A stretch of DNA of 64,000 bases. Origin: Gonatopus flavifemur (Eukaryota > Arthropoda > Insecta > Hymenoptera > Dryinidae). The stretch is from contig JAFFJZ010000006.1 of the NCBI GenBank assembly GCA_018340375.1, positions 29,642,001 through 29,706,000 on the forward strand, given 5' to 3'. A model generated the notes under the pieces. The model was given only the letters and a program-made list of their open reading frames with translations. It searched no databases and had not been told where the DNA came from. Every line of letters starts with the position of its first letter. Position 1 is the stretch's first letter. Positions 1 to 11,705 of the stretch are shown one piece after another. The position numbers and the translations under genes were made by a program.

Positions 1-248
1 CTGCTCCCAAATATCTATTGTTTCCTCAATCAAGAAGGTGGAATGCTGATAAAAATCATTAGACTTCGTTGAAAACTTCGAATCAAAAGCAAAACTCACA
101 CAAGATTGATTTTGATATAATTCTTCAGCTTTCTGAATATAAGAAATTCTATACGCAACGTTGTTTTCGTGAGTACCTTCTCTCAGAAGTACACGGATCG
201 ATTCAAAATTAATGATAACCTTCTCCACGTGCTCAAATGTTCTATCGT
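1..248 (-). CDS. Partial coding exon of unknown protein (runs off left edge)
   Basis: On the minus strand one frame stays open from about position 260 to the window edge, roughly 80 codons without a stop in DNA where chance stops are frequent. The translation has a mixed, protein-like composition, with segments such as FEHVEKVIINFESIRVLLRE and IDIWEQ. A possible splice acceptor (CTCTACGATAG) ends at about position 235-236, so the exon may start there; a stop codon lies just upstream in the same frame, which also argues for an acceptor rather than a start. I do not recognise the family. The rest of the gene would lie left of the window. It could still be a chance open frame. Confidence 0.45.
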
Positions 249-851
249 AGAGATGAATATTAAAATATTGATAATTTCAACCCGAGTAGAGAGGTTTTCC
301 AAATTATATATAATTCGATATGGTTTATATATAATTTCTATATAAATGTATAAAAATTGTATATAATTCTGGAAATGTTTCTACACGGGAAGACAAGGAC
401 TGAAGAATTCAATTGATCCTGCAACGAATTCCAAAATAGCGTTAATTTGTTACCATGCTTTGAAGTAGCGGAGTAGCAAAGCTTCTGCCAATACAGCGAT
501 TTTCCATGTGAGTTTATCATGTCCCGCGTATCTAGGTCAATTCAAAATTGGGTGTAGACAACCGTGAGTATGAATTTCGAAAATCAGAAGATAAAATTTC
601 TTCCTGATATGATTATTTATATACTTGTGTGATATACTCTCTAAATCTGAAAGAGTAAAAAATCACGTGAACCAGTTCGCTTCGAGTGAACCCTCACTCT
701 TTTAGAGTGAAAAATTGACTCTAGAATTTGAGTGGCTGTGAGTTTCTAACCTCGAACCTTAGGATATCACTCTCAAAGAGTGGAAATGTCATTCAAAAGA
801 AATTAAAAAATTTCAGAGTATGAGACACGATTAACTTGAATGAGGAACTAC

Positions 852-1477
852 CAGTGATGTGAAATGACCGGTCATGAAAAATTCAGACATGTCATGGTCA
901 TTATGACCGTCATGTGACCGTCATTGACGGTCAGATTTTTCACAGTTTCTAAGTGAAAATGACCGTCAAAAAATTATCTGACTGGTCATGACCAGACAAT
1001 TAATAATTTTTATTAAACTTTCTTTAATAAAAATCTCGAATATGTTTTATTACAAATCATGGTTATCTGTTTACAAAATAATGATAATAAAATGAATATT
1101 TATATGTAGTTCTACACGGAAAAAAAGGAATCGTTGCAGCAGCTACTCGCGTAGACGATTTTCGACCATCTACGTAAAATAGTTTCGGCAACTGCTTATC
1201 AGTAGATGGTCGAAAATCGTCTGCGTGAGTAGCTGCTACAGCTATTCCTTTTTTCGTGTAAGTATATCAAGTCAAAATTAAATTGTCCATCAAGGTTCCG
1301 GAGTTCAATGTATTCTTAAAACCTTACAACATTATTGAAGTATGTCCCGCTGCACTAGGTCACTTTAGATGTTAGTTTGACCGTCAAAAATTTTTCTGAC
1401 TGGTCAGTGTGACCTGACAGTCATGACCGTCACATGACCAGTCATTTGACCGGTCATTTGACGTGCTCACATCACTG
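852..1477. mobile_element. hAT-like foldback MITE with TGACCGGTCA arrays
   Basis: The ends are CAGTGATGTGA on the left and its exact reverse complement TCACATCACTG on the right. They are flanked by an exact 8-bp direct repeat GGAACTAC (844-851 and 1478-1485). An 8-bp duplication with CAGTG-type ends is the signature of hAT transposons. The 626-bp interior has no transposase frame, so this is a non-autonomous element. Both subterminal regions are dense in TGACCGTCA, TGACCGGTCA and TGACTGGTCA words, which make it strongly self-complementary. A second foldback lies inside at 1113-1260. Confidence 0.8.
1113..1260. mobile_element. Nested foldback element (about 148 bp)
   Basis: Two arms of about 68 bp are near-perfect reverse complements around a short centre (about 1180-1195). 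The ends read TACACGGAAAAAAAGGAAT and its complement ATTCCTTTTTTCGTGTA. The outermost TA may be the target duplication. It sits inside the larger hAT-like element at 852-1477, so it inserted later. There is no coding capacity. Confidence 0.7.
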
Positions 1478-1485
1478 GGAACTAC

Positions 1486-2882
1486 CATCCTGCCATCGAG
1501 AATGCCTACTCTGTTATTCCAGAGAAATGATGATAAATTGACCCTTTTTTTGGGGTTTGTCGTTTCAAAGTACAAAAAAAAATAATAAAATTCTAGATAT
1601 AAATAAGAATTGAAATCTAGAAATTGATTATAACAATGACACGTACAAAACCTACAATGATTCGCAAAATATATCTCAAGAGGGATATATCATTGAGATC
1701 ATTGAGTTGTCGTACAAAGTGCCGGGGAAATAAAATGTACCGTAATATCTTGAATGATAATCACACATTCTACGAAGCGTCAGCGTTCATCAAAAGCGAA
1801 AAGATCATTGGTTTTACAACAATCAATGTCTGACTTGCAAATTTCCGCATCGATAAGAAGATCGATTCGTATCATTGGAAGGAAACAATAATAAGACATC
1901 ATTCAAAAGAAAACAACGATGAAGATATATAGTTCATAACGTTACGAAGAAATTTTACTGTATGACTTTCCAAAATGTATCCACTTTTTTTGCAAGTAAC
2001 TCACAAGTTGTCGGAGAATGAAACAATGAGATGAGTTGTCGGATATTTATAAATTCAAAATTTATTAAGATAATACTAAACTTTGTTTCGAAAAAACAAA
2101 GAACGATGTGAACAATGTGAAACAACGATAATCCGAAAAGGTATTGAAAATATCATCTTATAATGATCATCAAGTACCATCACTTCAAAACATATGAAAT
2201 ATATGTCACTCATTGCTGTGATCTAAAATTCATTTAATCGGAGAATATACATTTACTAGGTAGAGATTTTATTGAATCGCTTACAAGATATTTGAACTTT
2301 GTATTTTCAAGAAACAGGTTGATAAAAACAAGAATATAAGAAAACGGTCACATCATTCACATCGTAACACTCTTCGTATCAAGGAATCATCTTTTCGATT
2401 CTCGTTTTACTTTGTATTCGAAGAATTCATACAATCACATACCACAATCAATATGTTTTGATGAAATCGTTTTGTAGATCACGACTAAGTACGTTGATAA
2501 GGACGATTAGATTTGAACTGGCTTCCAGGTACGTTGTATCAATATTTTTAGTTGAAAAGAACGATTCTTTGGAATGATTTGTGGGAGTATATTTTATAAA
2601 TAACAAATTTCTCTAAAATTACATTATCCCATTCAAGGAAGAGACATTTTTTATCGTAATCTTTTGAATTTGACCGCTTTGTGTGAGCAGTATGAATGAT
2701 TGAGAATTCACAATCCCATTCTTCGAAGATGAACAGTTTCATGCTTTCCAAAATCACGAATATTCATTTTTACAAGTTCGATACAATTCGATTCCTACTA
2801 TTTCTAAAGCCTTCTCGCGTTTTCTCTTTTCTTCCACGAACGAAATCTCTCTTCACCGAGACGTTGATTATAAAATTTTCAT
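1486..2882. other. Gene-free AT-rich stretch
   Basis: No supported exon or inverted repeat was found here. Open frames are short and have no recognisable protein character. Confidence 0.5.
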
Positions 2883-2886
2883 TTAA

Positions 2887-3706
2887 GGGGCTATACCACT
2901 GTGACACTTCAAAAAAATCGATTTTTCTACCTTTTTCAACAGTTTGTACCCTCGAGAATATCCTGTCAAAATTCCAAGGCCGTATCTCAAATATTATCCG
3001 AATGCCAGCCTCTCAAATTTACTTGTAGTTACCACAATTTGGAATGAAATTTGTGACAGAGACAATTTTGGAGTATAATTTACTGCAATTGACATTAAAT
3101 GTACTCTAATTTAGTTGAAATCACCACCTTTGGTTTGAAATATTAATAGAAAGTGTCCCGAAGTGTGAATCGGTAGTGAAATTTTTAAACGAGTTTTTCT
3201 CGAAATAGGATTTTTCAAATTTGCTGCCATCATAACTCGAAGAGCAATCAACCGATTGACTGAGTGTTTTCGGGTGTATTTCTTCTACGGTGAACTGCGA
3301 TCTCTTTTGATTGGATAATAATTGTCGATTTGACATCGGACAAACGACCATTTGTTAGGCAAAAAAACATGGTTTTTTTTTCAAAACACTGCCATTTTGT
3401 CAGATTTCGATGTTTTTCAAAAATCCTGGTTCACCGTACGGAGTATACCTCCTAGTTTAACGTCATTTTTGTTTTTTTCCATTTCAGCCACTTAATTAAG
3501 CGACCGGTATGGTGGCAGGAGTTGGAGAACTTTTTTTTACGCCTCCGAAGGCAGCGCATAAGTCGCTCGTATGTCGATATTTTTATACCAAAAATTTATA
3601 CAATATAGTTAAGTTTCAGAACATTCGATGGAATTCCTTTTTTTTTCAAAAAATTCCGAAAAAATCACCTGTTGAAAGTTTTAAGCGTTCATAGTGGTAT
3701 AGCCCC
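2887..3706. mobile_element. piggyBac-like non-autonomous element (MITE)
   Basis: An 820-bp segment is bounded by exact 14-bp terminal inverted repeats, GGGGCTATACCACT (2887-2900) and AGTGGTATAGCCCC (3693-3706), and flanked on both sides by TTAA (2883-2886, 3707-3710). TTAA target duplication is diagnostic of piggyBac-type transposases. No transposase frame is present, so the element would depend on an enzyme supplied from elsewhere. The inverted similarity runs on to about 18 bp with one mismatch. Confidence 0.8.
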
Positions 3707-4661
3707 TTAAAAAGGGCGATTTTCATCACGCTTTTTTCCTAAAAGTATCCTACAAGATCTTCTATCGGACACAATGAGAACAATTTAAGAACTCCCTGGT
3801 TCTTGAAGAATTCATTTTCCGCAAGAACATCTGTAAGAACTATGTGGACAGCTTGTAGAGAAATCAAGACGACAAGTATATTTATATACATTTCAAAGAT
3901 TTCAAAAAAATCTGGTGTGGTAGACCCCCCGCTGACACTGACATCTTCTCGTCCACGCTACACCTCCGTGAAGCATCAACATGTTTTGGCGGAATCTTTA
4001 GCTATTTGAAGCTGAGAGTATCGGTCAATGGACCGATTGAAGCATCGCGGCAGCAACCTCCTCCTCCTCTTCTTTTGTTCCGATCTGTGTGTTGAGTGTA
4101 AAAGGATATATATTTACACGTATGTGTATGTAGCTCTTTCGTCTCGCCGCGACCGATATCGGTAGTCACGAATGTCGAGAGTGAAAAGCTCGACGTAAAA
4201 TATAATAACGATGATGGAAGAGCTGCCAAGCTAATTCATGCAAAGCAAAACGATAAGTAATGACATCTCTTTACTTGGCGGAAGAATCGAACGGTCCGTT
4301 GGACTTTGTCATTTCGTCATTCACCGCTGAGACACTTCTCTCTTGATACATTTACATGAAAGACAAATCTCGTGCGAACGGCATAAACAAAATACGCCAA
4401 CTTCCATGTTGGGTGAAAAACTATCGGTCAAGAGTACGATGTACGTTGATCGGTGATTTTCCTAGACTCGACGTACAGTCGGATACACTTTTTTTTGATC
4501 ATTAAGGAACGTGTTTTTCATCTGCCTTTGAACCGAATAAACTTTATTTTTCAGAGCTAAATTTTTCATTCCTCTCGAATGAGGAAATGAGGAATGAGTC
4601 CACGATGTTTTGTCTAAAATTTAGCTAGCACAACTACATTTTAGTTTCCGCAGCTGGGTAC

Positions 4662-4755
4662 CAGTGTCGGACTGGCTTGTATCAAGGCCCCCGGCTGGGA
4701 TTGCTGAAGGGCCCCCAGCAATAGCCGGGGAGCCGGGCGGGCCTGTCCGACACTG
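4662..4755. mobile_element. Short GC-rich hAT-type MITE
   Basis: A 94-bp foldback starts CAGTGTCGGACTGG and ends CCTGTCCGACACTG (13 of 14 positions inverted). The adjacent 8-mers, CTGGGTAC on the left and CTAGATAC on the right, match at 6 of 8 positions, consistent with an aged 8-bp hAT target duplication. Runs of GGGCCCCC and CCGGGGAGCC make it far more GC-rich than its surroundings. Confidence 0.65.
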
Positions 4756-6298
4756 CTAGATACCACTTCTATCAACGTGGGGAACCGAATCACTCGAATA
4801 AGTTCGGGGAATGCCTTTAACTGGACTTCTAACGACTACTTTGAATCCATATCTTGCGTCATTTTTTGATATGTTTATTGTAAAATAACCGAAACGTTAC
4901 CAATTTGAATCAATAACACAGGAGAACAAAATTTAGTTTCTGTGATTCATAAGACTTTCAAACTCATCCGCAATGGTTTTGATATGCCAAGTACGAATAT
5001 ATTGTGAGATTTCTTGGATCGCCTGAATTTTCATAACTTATTATATATATAATTTACGGAAAATTCTATATAAATTATATATAATTGTAAAAATCTTTTC
5101 ATCCGGGTAGAGTTGTTTAATTTGATTTACACAAATCAATCTGAAATTCTGGACTTGATTCCACAAACTACCCAGAACAACGTTGTAAACTTTCTCGTTT
5201 CCGACAGAATAAGTCCCCACGTAGCCTTCCCTCTCCTCCTCAACCCGAAACAACAAGGGAACTGTCTAAACAAAGTTCCGCGACCAACGCCACAAGACAT
5301 TTCGCAAATTCGATTAGAACTCTACATCGACGTATCATCTGTTTCATTATACAACAATTATGACTCCACCACACGTACCCATGAAATGCTTCAATGAAAT
5401 TCCAATTACGCAACTCGTTGTCTCCCAGTTTTGTCCCTACCATGATCCATATTCGAAGAATTGAATTCCATTACATCGCACCTCGATGCAAACCAGGGAC
5501 CCCCTGCGGATGCTGCGTTCGCGGAAAAATACATTCGAACGTTGAGGGTTTGTGTTAACTTTGCGCCAAAATGCATTCATTTTTTATTCGTACGGTAGTA
5601 TTCTCCGTAGAGTATACGACGAACGTTATTCTACCGATTTCCGGTACAAATGAAGAATAAAAACAGCAAGAAAACACAAACAAGAGAGGCGGGAGCGGGA
5701 GCGGCATCAACAACTCAAGTTCAGGTACACGCATTCATGAGAAACGTGGAAAATACAAGTTCCATAGAAAGAATACGGGGAAAGAAAGATAGAGTGAGAG
5801 GAACTCGGCTCGAGGCATCAAGGAATTCGAGACCGACCGGATGCATAGTCAAAATGGGAATGCAGGCCTTGTGAGTAGATAGAAACGCAGCCAAGAGTCC
5901 GTTACTCGTATCGGGTATTTCCCAGAACGCAACTATAAACAAACAAACACCAGCGGCGTAGGGGAAGGAAAAGAGAGATAGATTGAGAGGGCAACGGTAG
6001 AGGTAGGGGAGTCGATGGTGGGATGGAATCAACGGTGGGGGTTATGTACGAGTTGTGTGGGAGTTGGATGGGATGCCTGGAGGGGGAGTTGGAAAGAACG
6101 AATAGATCAGCGATAGAGAGGGGAGGACGGGACCGTCGTGTGCGCGTGTGTGATGGCTCTCTCCTTCATTCCTGTTTCCTTTCCCCACTCCCTTGCGTCC
6201 CACTTGAGTTGTGACGTTGTAGCAAGTTCTTTCAAGAGAGATAGAGAAAGAGAAAGGAGGGATTCTGGCGCCGCTATCGTAGTAGTCGTAGTCCATAG

Positions 6299-6332
6299 TC
6301 GTCGTCGTCGTCGTTGTCGTTGTCGTCGTCGG
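6299..6332. repeat. (CGT)n microsatellite
   Basis: Imperfect CGT/TGT trinucleotide run. Confidence 0.85.
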
Positions 6333-6670
6333 TTGAGTAACCCCACCAGGGTGGTCTATTCGAGCACGCGCATCACACGGGATTCCCCTGTTCCCTTAAC
6401 GACTCTACCCTTCGATCCTTTCGTTTCGAATACCGACGAACAAATTCGTAACGTATCAAACCCAACGTATAACACTGGGAAAATGCTTTGAAAGTATTAC
6501 AAGATTATTATTTTTGTTTATCGTTACGTAATATTACGTTACGCAATTGAGAAATACAAATCTGGGATCTCGATTCGAACAAATCCAAACAGATACGCTG
6601 CGGAAATAAACAATAAAATCATCATTCGATTCGTCATACTTCTCATTGGTGCCGAGGTATGAAAGAAAAA

Positions 6671-6722
6671 TAGTAGGTAGTAGTAGTTAATAGTAGTAGT
6701 AGTAGTAGTGGTAGTAGTAGTA
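6671..6722. repeat. (TAG)n microsatellite
   Basis: Imperfect TAG/GTA trinucleotide run over about 50 bp. Confidence 0.85.
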
Positions 6723-7129
6723 CTGATAGTAAAATAGTAATAAACACGTAGTTGTAGTAATAGTAGATTTAGATGGTTACAGCTGCCGTCGCTCTGCCAT
6801 TCCACGCAACACAACACAACAGAGAACATTGTGGGAGGAGAAGAGATATTTCCCCTCAAATACTTCTACCTCCATTGTATCCCCTTGCTCACCTTCTACC
6901 CACGATTCCCCTCCCCGGATCCCGGATGCGGGTTCTCTCGTGGTATCTCTTTCTCCGAACGCGCACCGTCTGGATATACGCGAGTCAAAAGAAGGACAGG
7001 GGATGGGAGATCGACCTGGTGGGGTACGGGTCGTTAATAGTAGGGGAACGACTAGTTTGCCGCCAGGGCGGTGGCGCATTTCGTAGTGGGGGAAAGCGCG
7101 GGTTAGCAGCCAGGAAACGCTAACCGTAA

Positions 7130-7704
7130 ACTTTCAGTAAGCGGACGCCTCTCAAAGGCCACGAATGTGTCTTTCGTCCTTCAGTTACCGCGCGCAACAA
7201 CGTATAATATATCAACTATATGGATATAAACATACACATGTACACGGAACATTTAAGACTGAGATACAAAAAAAATACTAAGTTCTCATCCAAAACTATT
7301 CACACCACACGTAAACATTTGCACTCTCAAACTCATTGACTCCAAAAACAAAAAAAAAGACATTTGTTCGGAAATAAATATTCGTCATTTTTATATTAAA
7401 ATAATCGCGACACGCACGCCGAGGAAAATTGAAACAACAACGTGAAAAAACAAAACATAAATATATAAACTAAAAAACCAAGAGGAACAAAATATATAAA
7501 TCAAAACTATAAATCTTTAGTTACGTTTTTTTTTGTTCACTTTCAATCAAGTTTCGTTGAAAGAAATTCATCATTTGGATATCTCCCATCTTCGGTTATA
7601 TTTTTTCGACGCAACTGTGGCTTTAATCATTCAAACTGGATTCCAACAAGCAGTACGTGTCGCGATTACATCGCGGCTACCGGAGGCTTAAGAAGTTATT
7701 CAAG
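7130..7704 (+). promoter_or_regulatory. Candidate Pdk1 promoter and 5'UTR exon
   Basis: Two arthropod initiator-like TCAGT motifs (about 7134 and 7180) lie in locally GC-richer sequence. About 525 bp later there is a strong splice donor, CAAG|GTAAGG, after 7704. The stretch before the donor (CGGCTACCGGAGGC region) has no in-frame ATG, so it would be untranslated. The next strong acceptor on this strand with coding sequence behind it is the Pdk1 exon at 13176. Linking them across a 5.5-kb intron is inference; a transcript would settle it. Confidence 0.4.
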
Positions 7705-7812
7705 GTAAGGGAAGAAATTTACTCAAGTTTGGAAATTTTCATTATAATGAAAATCGGTTTGTCGCGTCGAAAGATATTGGCTTCGTTCAAAGTCATTCGA
7801 TTCTCTCCCGTA

Positions 7813-7862
7813 GAAGAAGAAGAAGAAGTAGAAGAAGAAGGAGAAGAAGAAAAGGAAGTAGG
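7813..7862. repeat. (GAA)n microsatellite
   Basis: Purine tract of imperfect GAA/GTA units. Confidence 0.8.
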
Positions 7863-9659
7863 AGGAAGAGAAAGGACAGGGAGCGTAAAACACCCTTCAA
7901 TGATTGGCCCTGGATCTTCTCTTCTTCCTACGTTTGTTTATTGATTTTTTGCTATTCCAATTTTTCATGCCTCTCCCACTTTTGCTTCTCTCCAACAATT
8001 TTTCTGTGTGTTTAGAAAATTCATTCGCGCCATTCATTGTCCATCGTTTTGTTTATAGAACCCTGAATATTCCAACTAGAAAATTTGGAATTTTAAATGT
8101 GTTGGTTCACATTGTTTATGTTATTTTTCAACAATTGAATTATATGATACGAGGATTATTCGCAAGAGAGCAAATTCGAGAGTGGAATTTCGTCTTTTTT
8201 ATTTTATTGATCGATCCAAGGGCGTGTTTTGTCCCTTCATCGCGGACGGGGGAAGAAATATATCGAGGGCTCGAGGAGTTAGAAAAGGTTGTTAGAGAGA
8301 GCGTATAGAAGAAGGAAGAAAAGTTTCCTCAAATTTGATGTGCAATACAGAGAAGGAAGTTGAGTCTCAACTCGAGGTTTCAATCAGGATCTGAGAAACT
8401 TTCCCCTGAACGTTCTCACGGATCCTTGGTAAATATCTCGACTATCTATGTTGTGTCTGGCACAAACGCTTACTCCGCACACACATCATTGGTATCGAAA
8501 AGGAGAAAAATATCCTTGAATTCGTGTGTCCTATTGGCGGGAAGAATATTTTATAAATGGCTTAGGTCGTGTGAAGCCTATTTTATATAATAATTACGAT
8601 ATTTATAAAATCCAATTTACGAGTGATCCAATCATCGTTTGTTGTTTTTGGTTTCTTTTTACTATAGAAAGGTGTTTACCATAGATACTCGTTTCAATTC
8701 GGTTTGAGAAACAGGTTCGCGTTAGAAGAAATACTGGAACGACGGGTGAATATAAAGTTGTTTGTCAAGCGAATGTAGAAATGAATTATCAGAATTTAGA
8801 TTGAATTTAGTATCGTTATCCGTATTGTGATTCAGTTTCCGAACTTCGAACTGGTCGCGAGGGACTCTGGACATGGGAATATTCCTTCACGTGAATTTTT
8901 TCATAAGATCAAAATGAAAAAAAAAAGAAGAAGAGAGAAACAAGAGGCAAAAGAAAGGAAGGAAAACATGTTTGGCCGCAGACAGTCGAGTTCTCTTGAC
9001 TTGTTTACGATATAGCAAGTTGAAAGTAAACACTTTAAATTGCCCTCCTCCTCCATTGGAATGTTATTCCTCTCTTATCGTAATCGACCACTCAAGACGA
9101 CGAAATACCGTCCTTCTCTTTCCCTCTCTCCACTTTTCATTATCTTGGATCGATGATATACGTGAATACATGTGATTGTCATCGTCTCGTGATCGTCATT
9201 CAATGAAATTTATTTGAATTTATTGACTCGTACGTGTAAAACTGTATACGTCAAACGTTCACGTTTAACGTTTATCTGAAACAAAAAAGATATTTTGCAT
9301 GTTATACATAGCGTAGTTCGTCGCAAAGCAACAAAGTCGAAGTAAATGATCATTGAACGATATTGTTGCTGTACTTTACCGCCCGTTACTCCACCACGTC
9401 TTCCTCCCGATTCCTCTAACGAACATTCACGATGAACGAGGATTCATTCTCGTAAAAGTTATGGGTACGTTCCTCCATCTCCCTTTGTTTGTTTTTGTTT
9501 GTTTGTGTTTTTTTCTTTTCATCGAGAAAAATTGATTTCTGAAATGAATGTGAGAATTCAGAGGAATGCATTGAAAAATCTTTTTGCTCCTCCGTAGACG
9601 ATATATGTACACAAAGACTCGTTCGACGAATACCGCGGTATGTTCCAATTTAGATGCAA

Positions 9660-9684
9660 AGAGAGAGAGAGAGAGAGAGAGAAT
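9660..9684. repeat. (AG)n microsatellite
   Basis: Uninterrupted AG dinucleotide run of about 24 bp. Confidence 0.9.
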
Positions 9685-10390
9685 GCAGGCGCGCGACACG
9701 TTTCTCAGCGTCTGCGAATGCAAAACATCTCATTCACGGAGCAAAAGTACTGGCTGCCTTGTTGCGGGGAAAGAGAAAGATATTTGGAGTGAGTAGGCAT
9801 ATATTCTTTCTTATGAACACAAGAGAGGGGTCAAAATGAAAGTTTTTTTTACCACGAGAAAGGGGAAAATAAACAAGTAGTGTCGAGGTACAAAAACTAT
9901 TTACACTTCAACGCAAAACAATAATTATATATACGTAATAATTGTAGCACGGTAGAGTGTTTTACCATCGCGTTCCGTCGTTTGGGGGCAGCACGTCGTG
10001 GACTTCAGGAAAAACATAACCTCGAGAAAGCGAATGTATATGCGTACATGTATACACGTATCCAAGTATACGAGAGAGGCAAGGCTAAAATTAGAATGAC
10101 CGTTGGAATGCTGCTGCTAGGTTTTACATGTATGTATGTATGTATAGGCTGATTCAACCGATCTTTCCCTTCCTCTCTTATACATCTATCATTTAAAATT
10201 CTTTCAATGAAACGAACTTTTGATAAGAATTTCGTTGAAACTGTTGAAATATGTATATGTATGGAACTCATGGTTCCGTACGATTGGTAAACTTTACGAT
10301 TGGTCGGATCCCTACACCAGAAAGGGGAAAAGAATAGATAAGCAAATAAATAAACTAGCGTGTCAAGGCGAATAAAGTGATGGTAATAGT

Positions 10391-10422
10391 GTAGTAGTCG
10401 TAGTAGTAGTAGTAGTAGTAGG
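10391..10422. repeat. (TAG)n microsatellite
   Basis: TAG trinucleotide run with one TCG interruption. Confidence 0.85.
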
Positions 10423-10506
10423 TAATACGACGGTAGGAGCGGTGGTAATGGAATGAAGTGGAGATTGGAATGTGTATGTTATGTGTGTTCCTGAGTGTTA
10501 GTGGAA

Positions 10507-10564
10507 TGTATATATATATATATATGTATGTATATACACACACACACACATACACATATATATA
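10507..10564. repeat. Compound (AT)n/(AC)n microsatellite
   Basis: TA dinucleotides pass into an ACACAC run and back to TA. Confidence 0.85.
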
Positions 10565-11519
10565 GAGGGGCCGTCGTCGGTGGCTTCTCGGGCGAATACC
10601 TCGACGAGGTCGACGGCCTGACACGGATGGTTGACGCTGTGGGGCCCCGTCTCGTAACCGGCCTGGTATGGCAAGAAAAGAAAGGGGAAAGAAGTAGTTT
10701 GCAATGTGGTGAAGAGACGCCGCAGCCGTGGAAGGGGGATGATGTGAAAAGAACATACTGAAAAATAAAGACCAACTCCATCTCCAGAGATCTTTCCACC
10801 TCCTGTTAATTGTTTGTTTTAATTCTGTTGCTTTGTCAAGTATTGGGATTCGAGGACTTTGATTTCTTCAGTTACTATTGAACAAACATTCAATCTTCTA
10901 GCACTTGAAATGTATTGTTTTCGTCGAATGAAAATTTATCAGCCTCAATGAGCGAAACACGTTTCAAAAGCATGAATGGGAATGTAACTCATTAGGATGT
11001 AACGGTATGTAAAGTAATAGTAGACTTCCAACCACATGAGATCATAGATAAAAATACTAACCGCAGGGAAAATTCATGTTAAAATCTTTCAAGGTTTTAA
11101 TGAAATAGATATTATGCATTCGAGAACGACGAAAACCCTTGGAAGAGGACTGTGTGGACAAGAACCGAATACAGAAACTGAGTACATCTACTCTCTGTTG
11201 AGAAAACAATTGTAAAATGTTAACCGAAGACAAATGATGGAGAGGAAAAAAACATTGTAATTTGAACCCTCGCGGAGAATAATGAGGATTGGATTGTTGG
11301 TTTTCGCGGGCTCTGCCTACAACCAAAACCCTAACCGTTAATCTTATTCTTGAATCGAAAGTAGTCACGTGTTCTTCTTCTCTTCCCTAACGCAAAGTAA
11401 GGTAGCAGCAAACGAGGGAAGAGAGCAGGAAAAGAAGAAGAAACAGAAGGCCTAGCAGGGTGTCGTTGTTCTTCCTTTTCCCCTATTTCCTTTCTCTCTG
11501 TTCTTCTGTTGTATGTATG

Positions 11520-11705
11520 TATACATATATATATATATATATATACCATAGAAAGAAGAGGTGATCGATGGACGACGTCAAAGTGCCTGGCCCGGGCGAC
11601 GTAAAGTTGGGGCGTTGCTTATTTATCGCCCCTATCTCCACGTTACTTAACCGTGTATATGTATGTATCTGTGTAGATATATATATACACACACACACAC
11701 ACACT
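11520..11705. repeat. Two (TA)n/(AC)n microsatellites
   Basis: TA runs at about 11522-11547 and a TA-AC compound run at about 11670-11705. Confidence 0.75.

Larger units (their letters stand above)
4756..7100. other. Gene-free flank with microsatellites
   Basis: No supported coding exon. The segment from about 5.6 to 7.1 kb is purine/pyrimidine-skewed and holds simple repeats (CGT at 6299-6332, TAG at 6671-6722). Open frames here are low-complexity translations of those repeats. It lies just upstream of the presumed Pdk1 promoter and may contain regulatory DNA. Confidence 0.4.

Noticed and set aside
6042..7123. Several overlapping frames on both strands
   Set aside because: Low-complexity R, S and T-rich products of trinucleotide repeats and GC-richer promoter-like DNA.
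7904..8308. 134-codon hydrophobic frame
   Set aside because: Begins at a chance ATG in pyrimidine-rich DNA; L/F runs reflect CTT/TTT composition, with no family resemblance.
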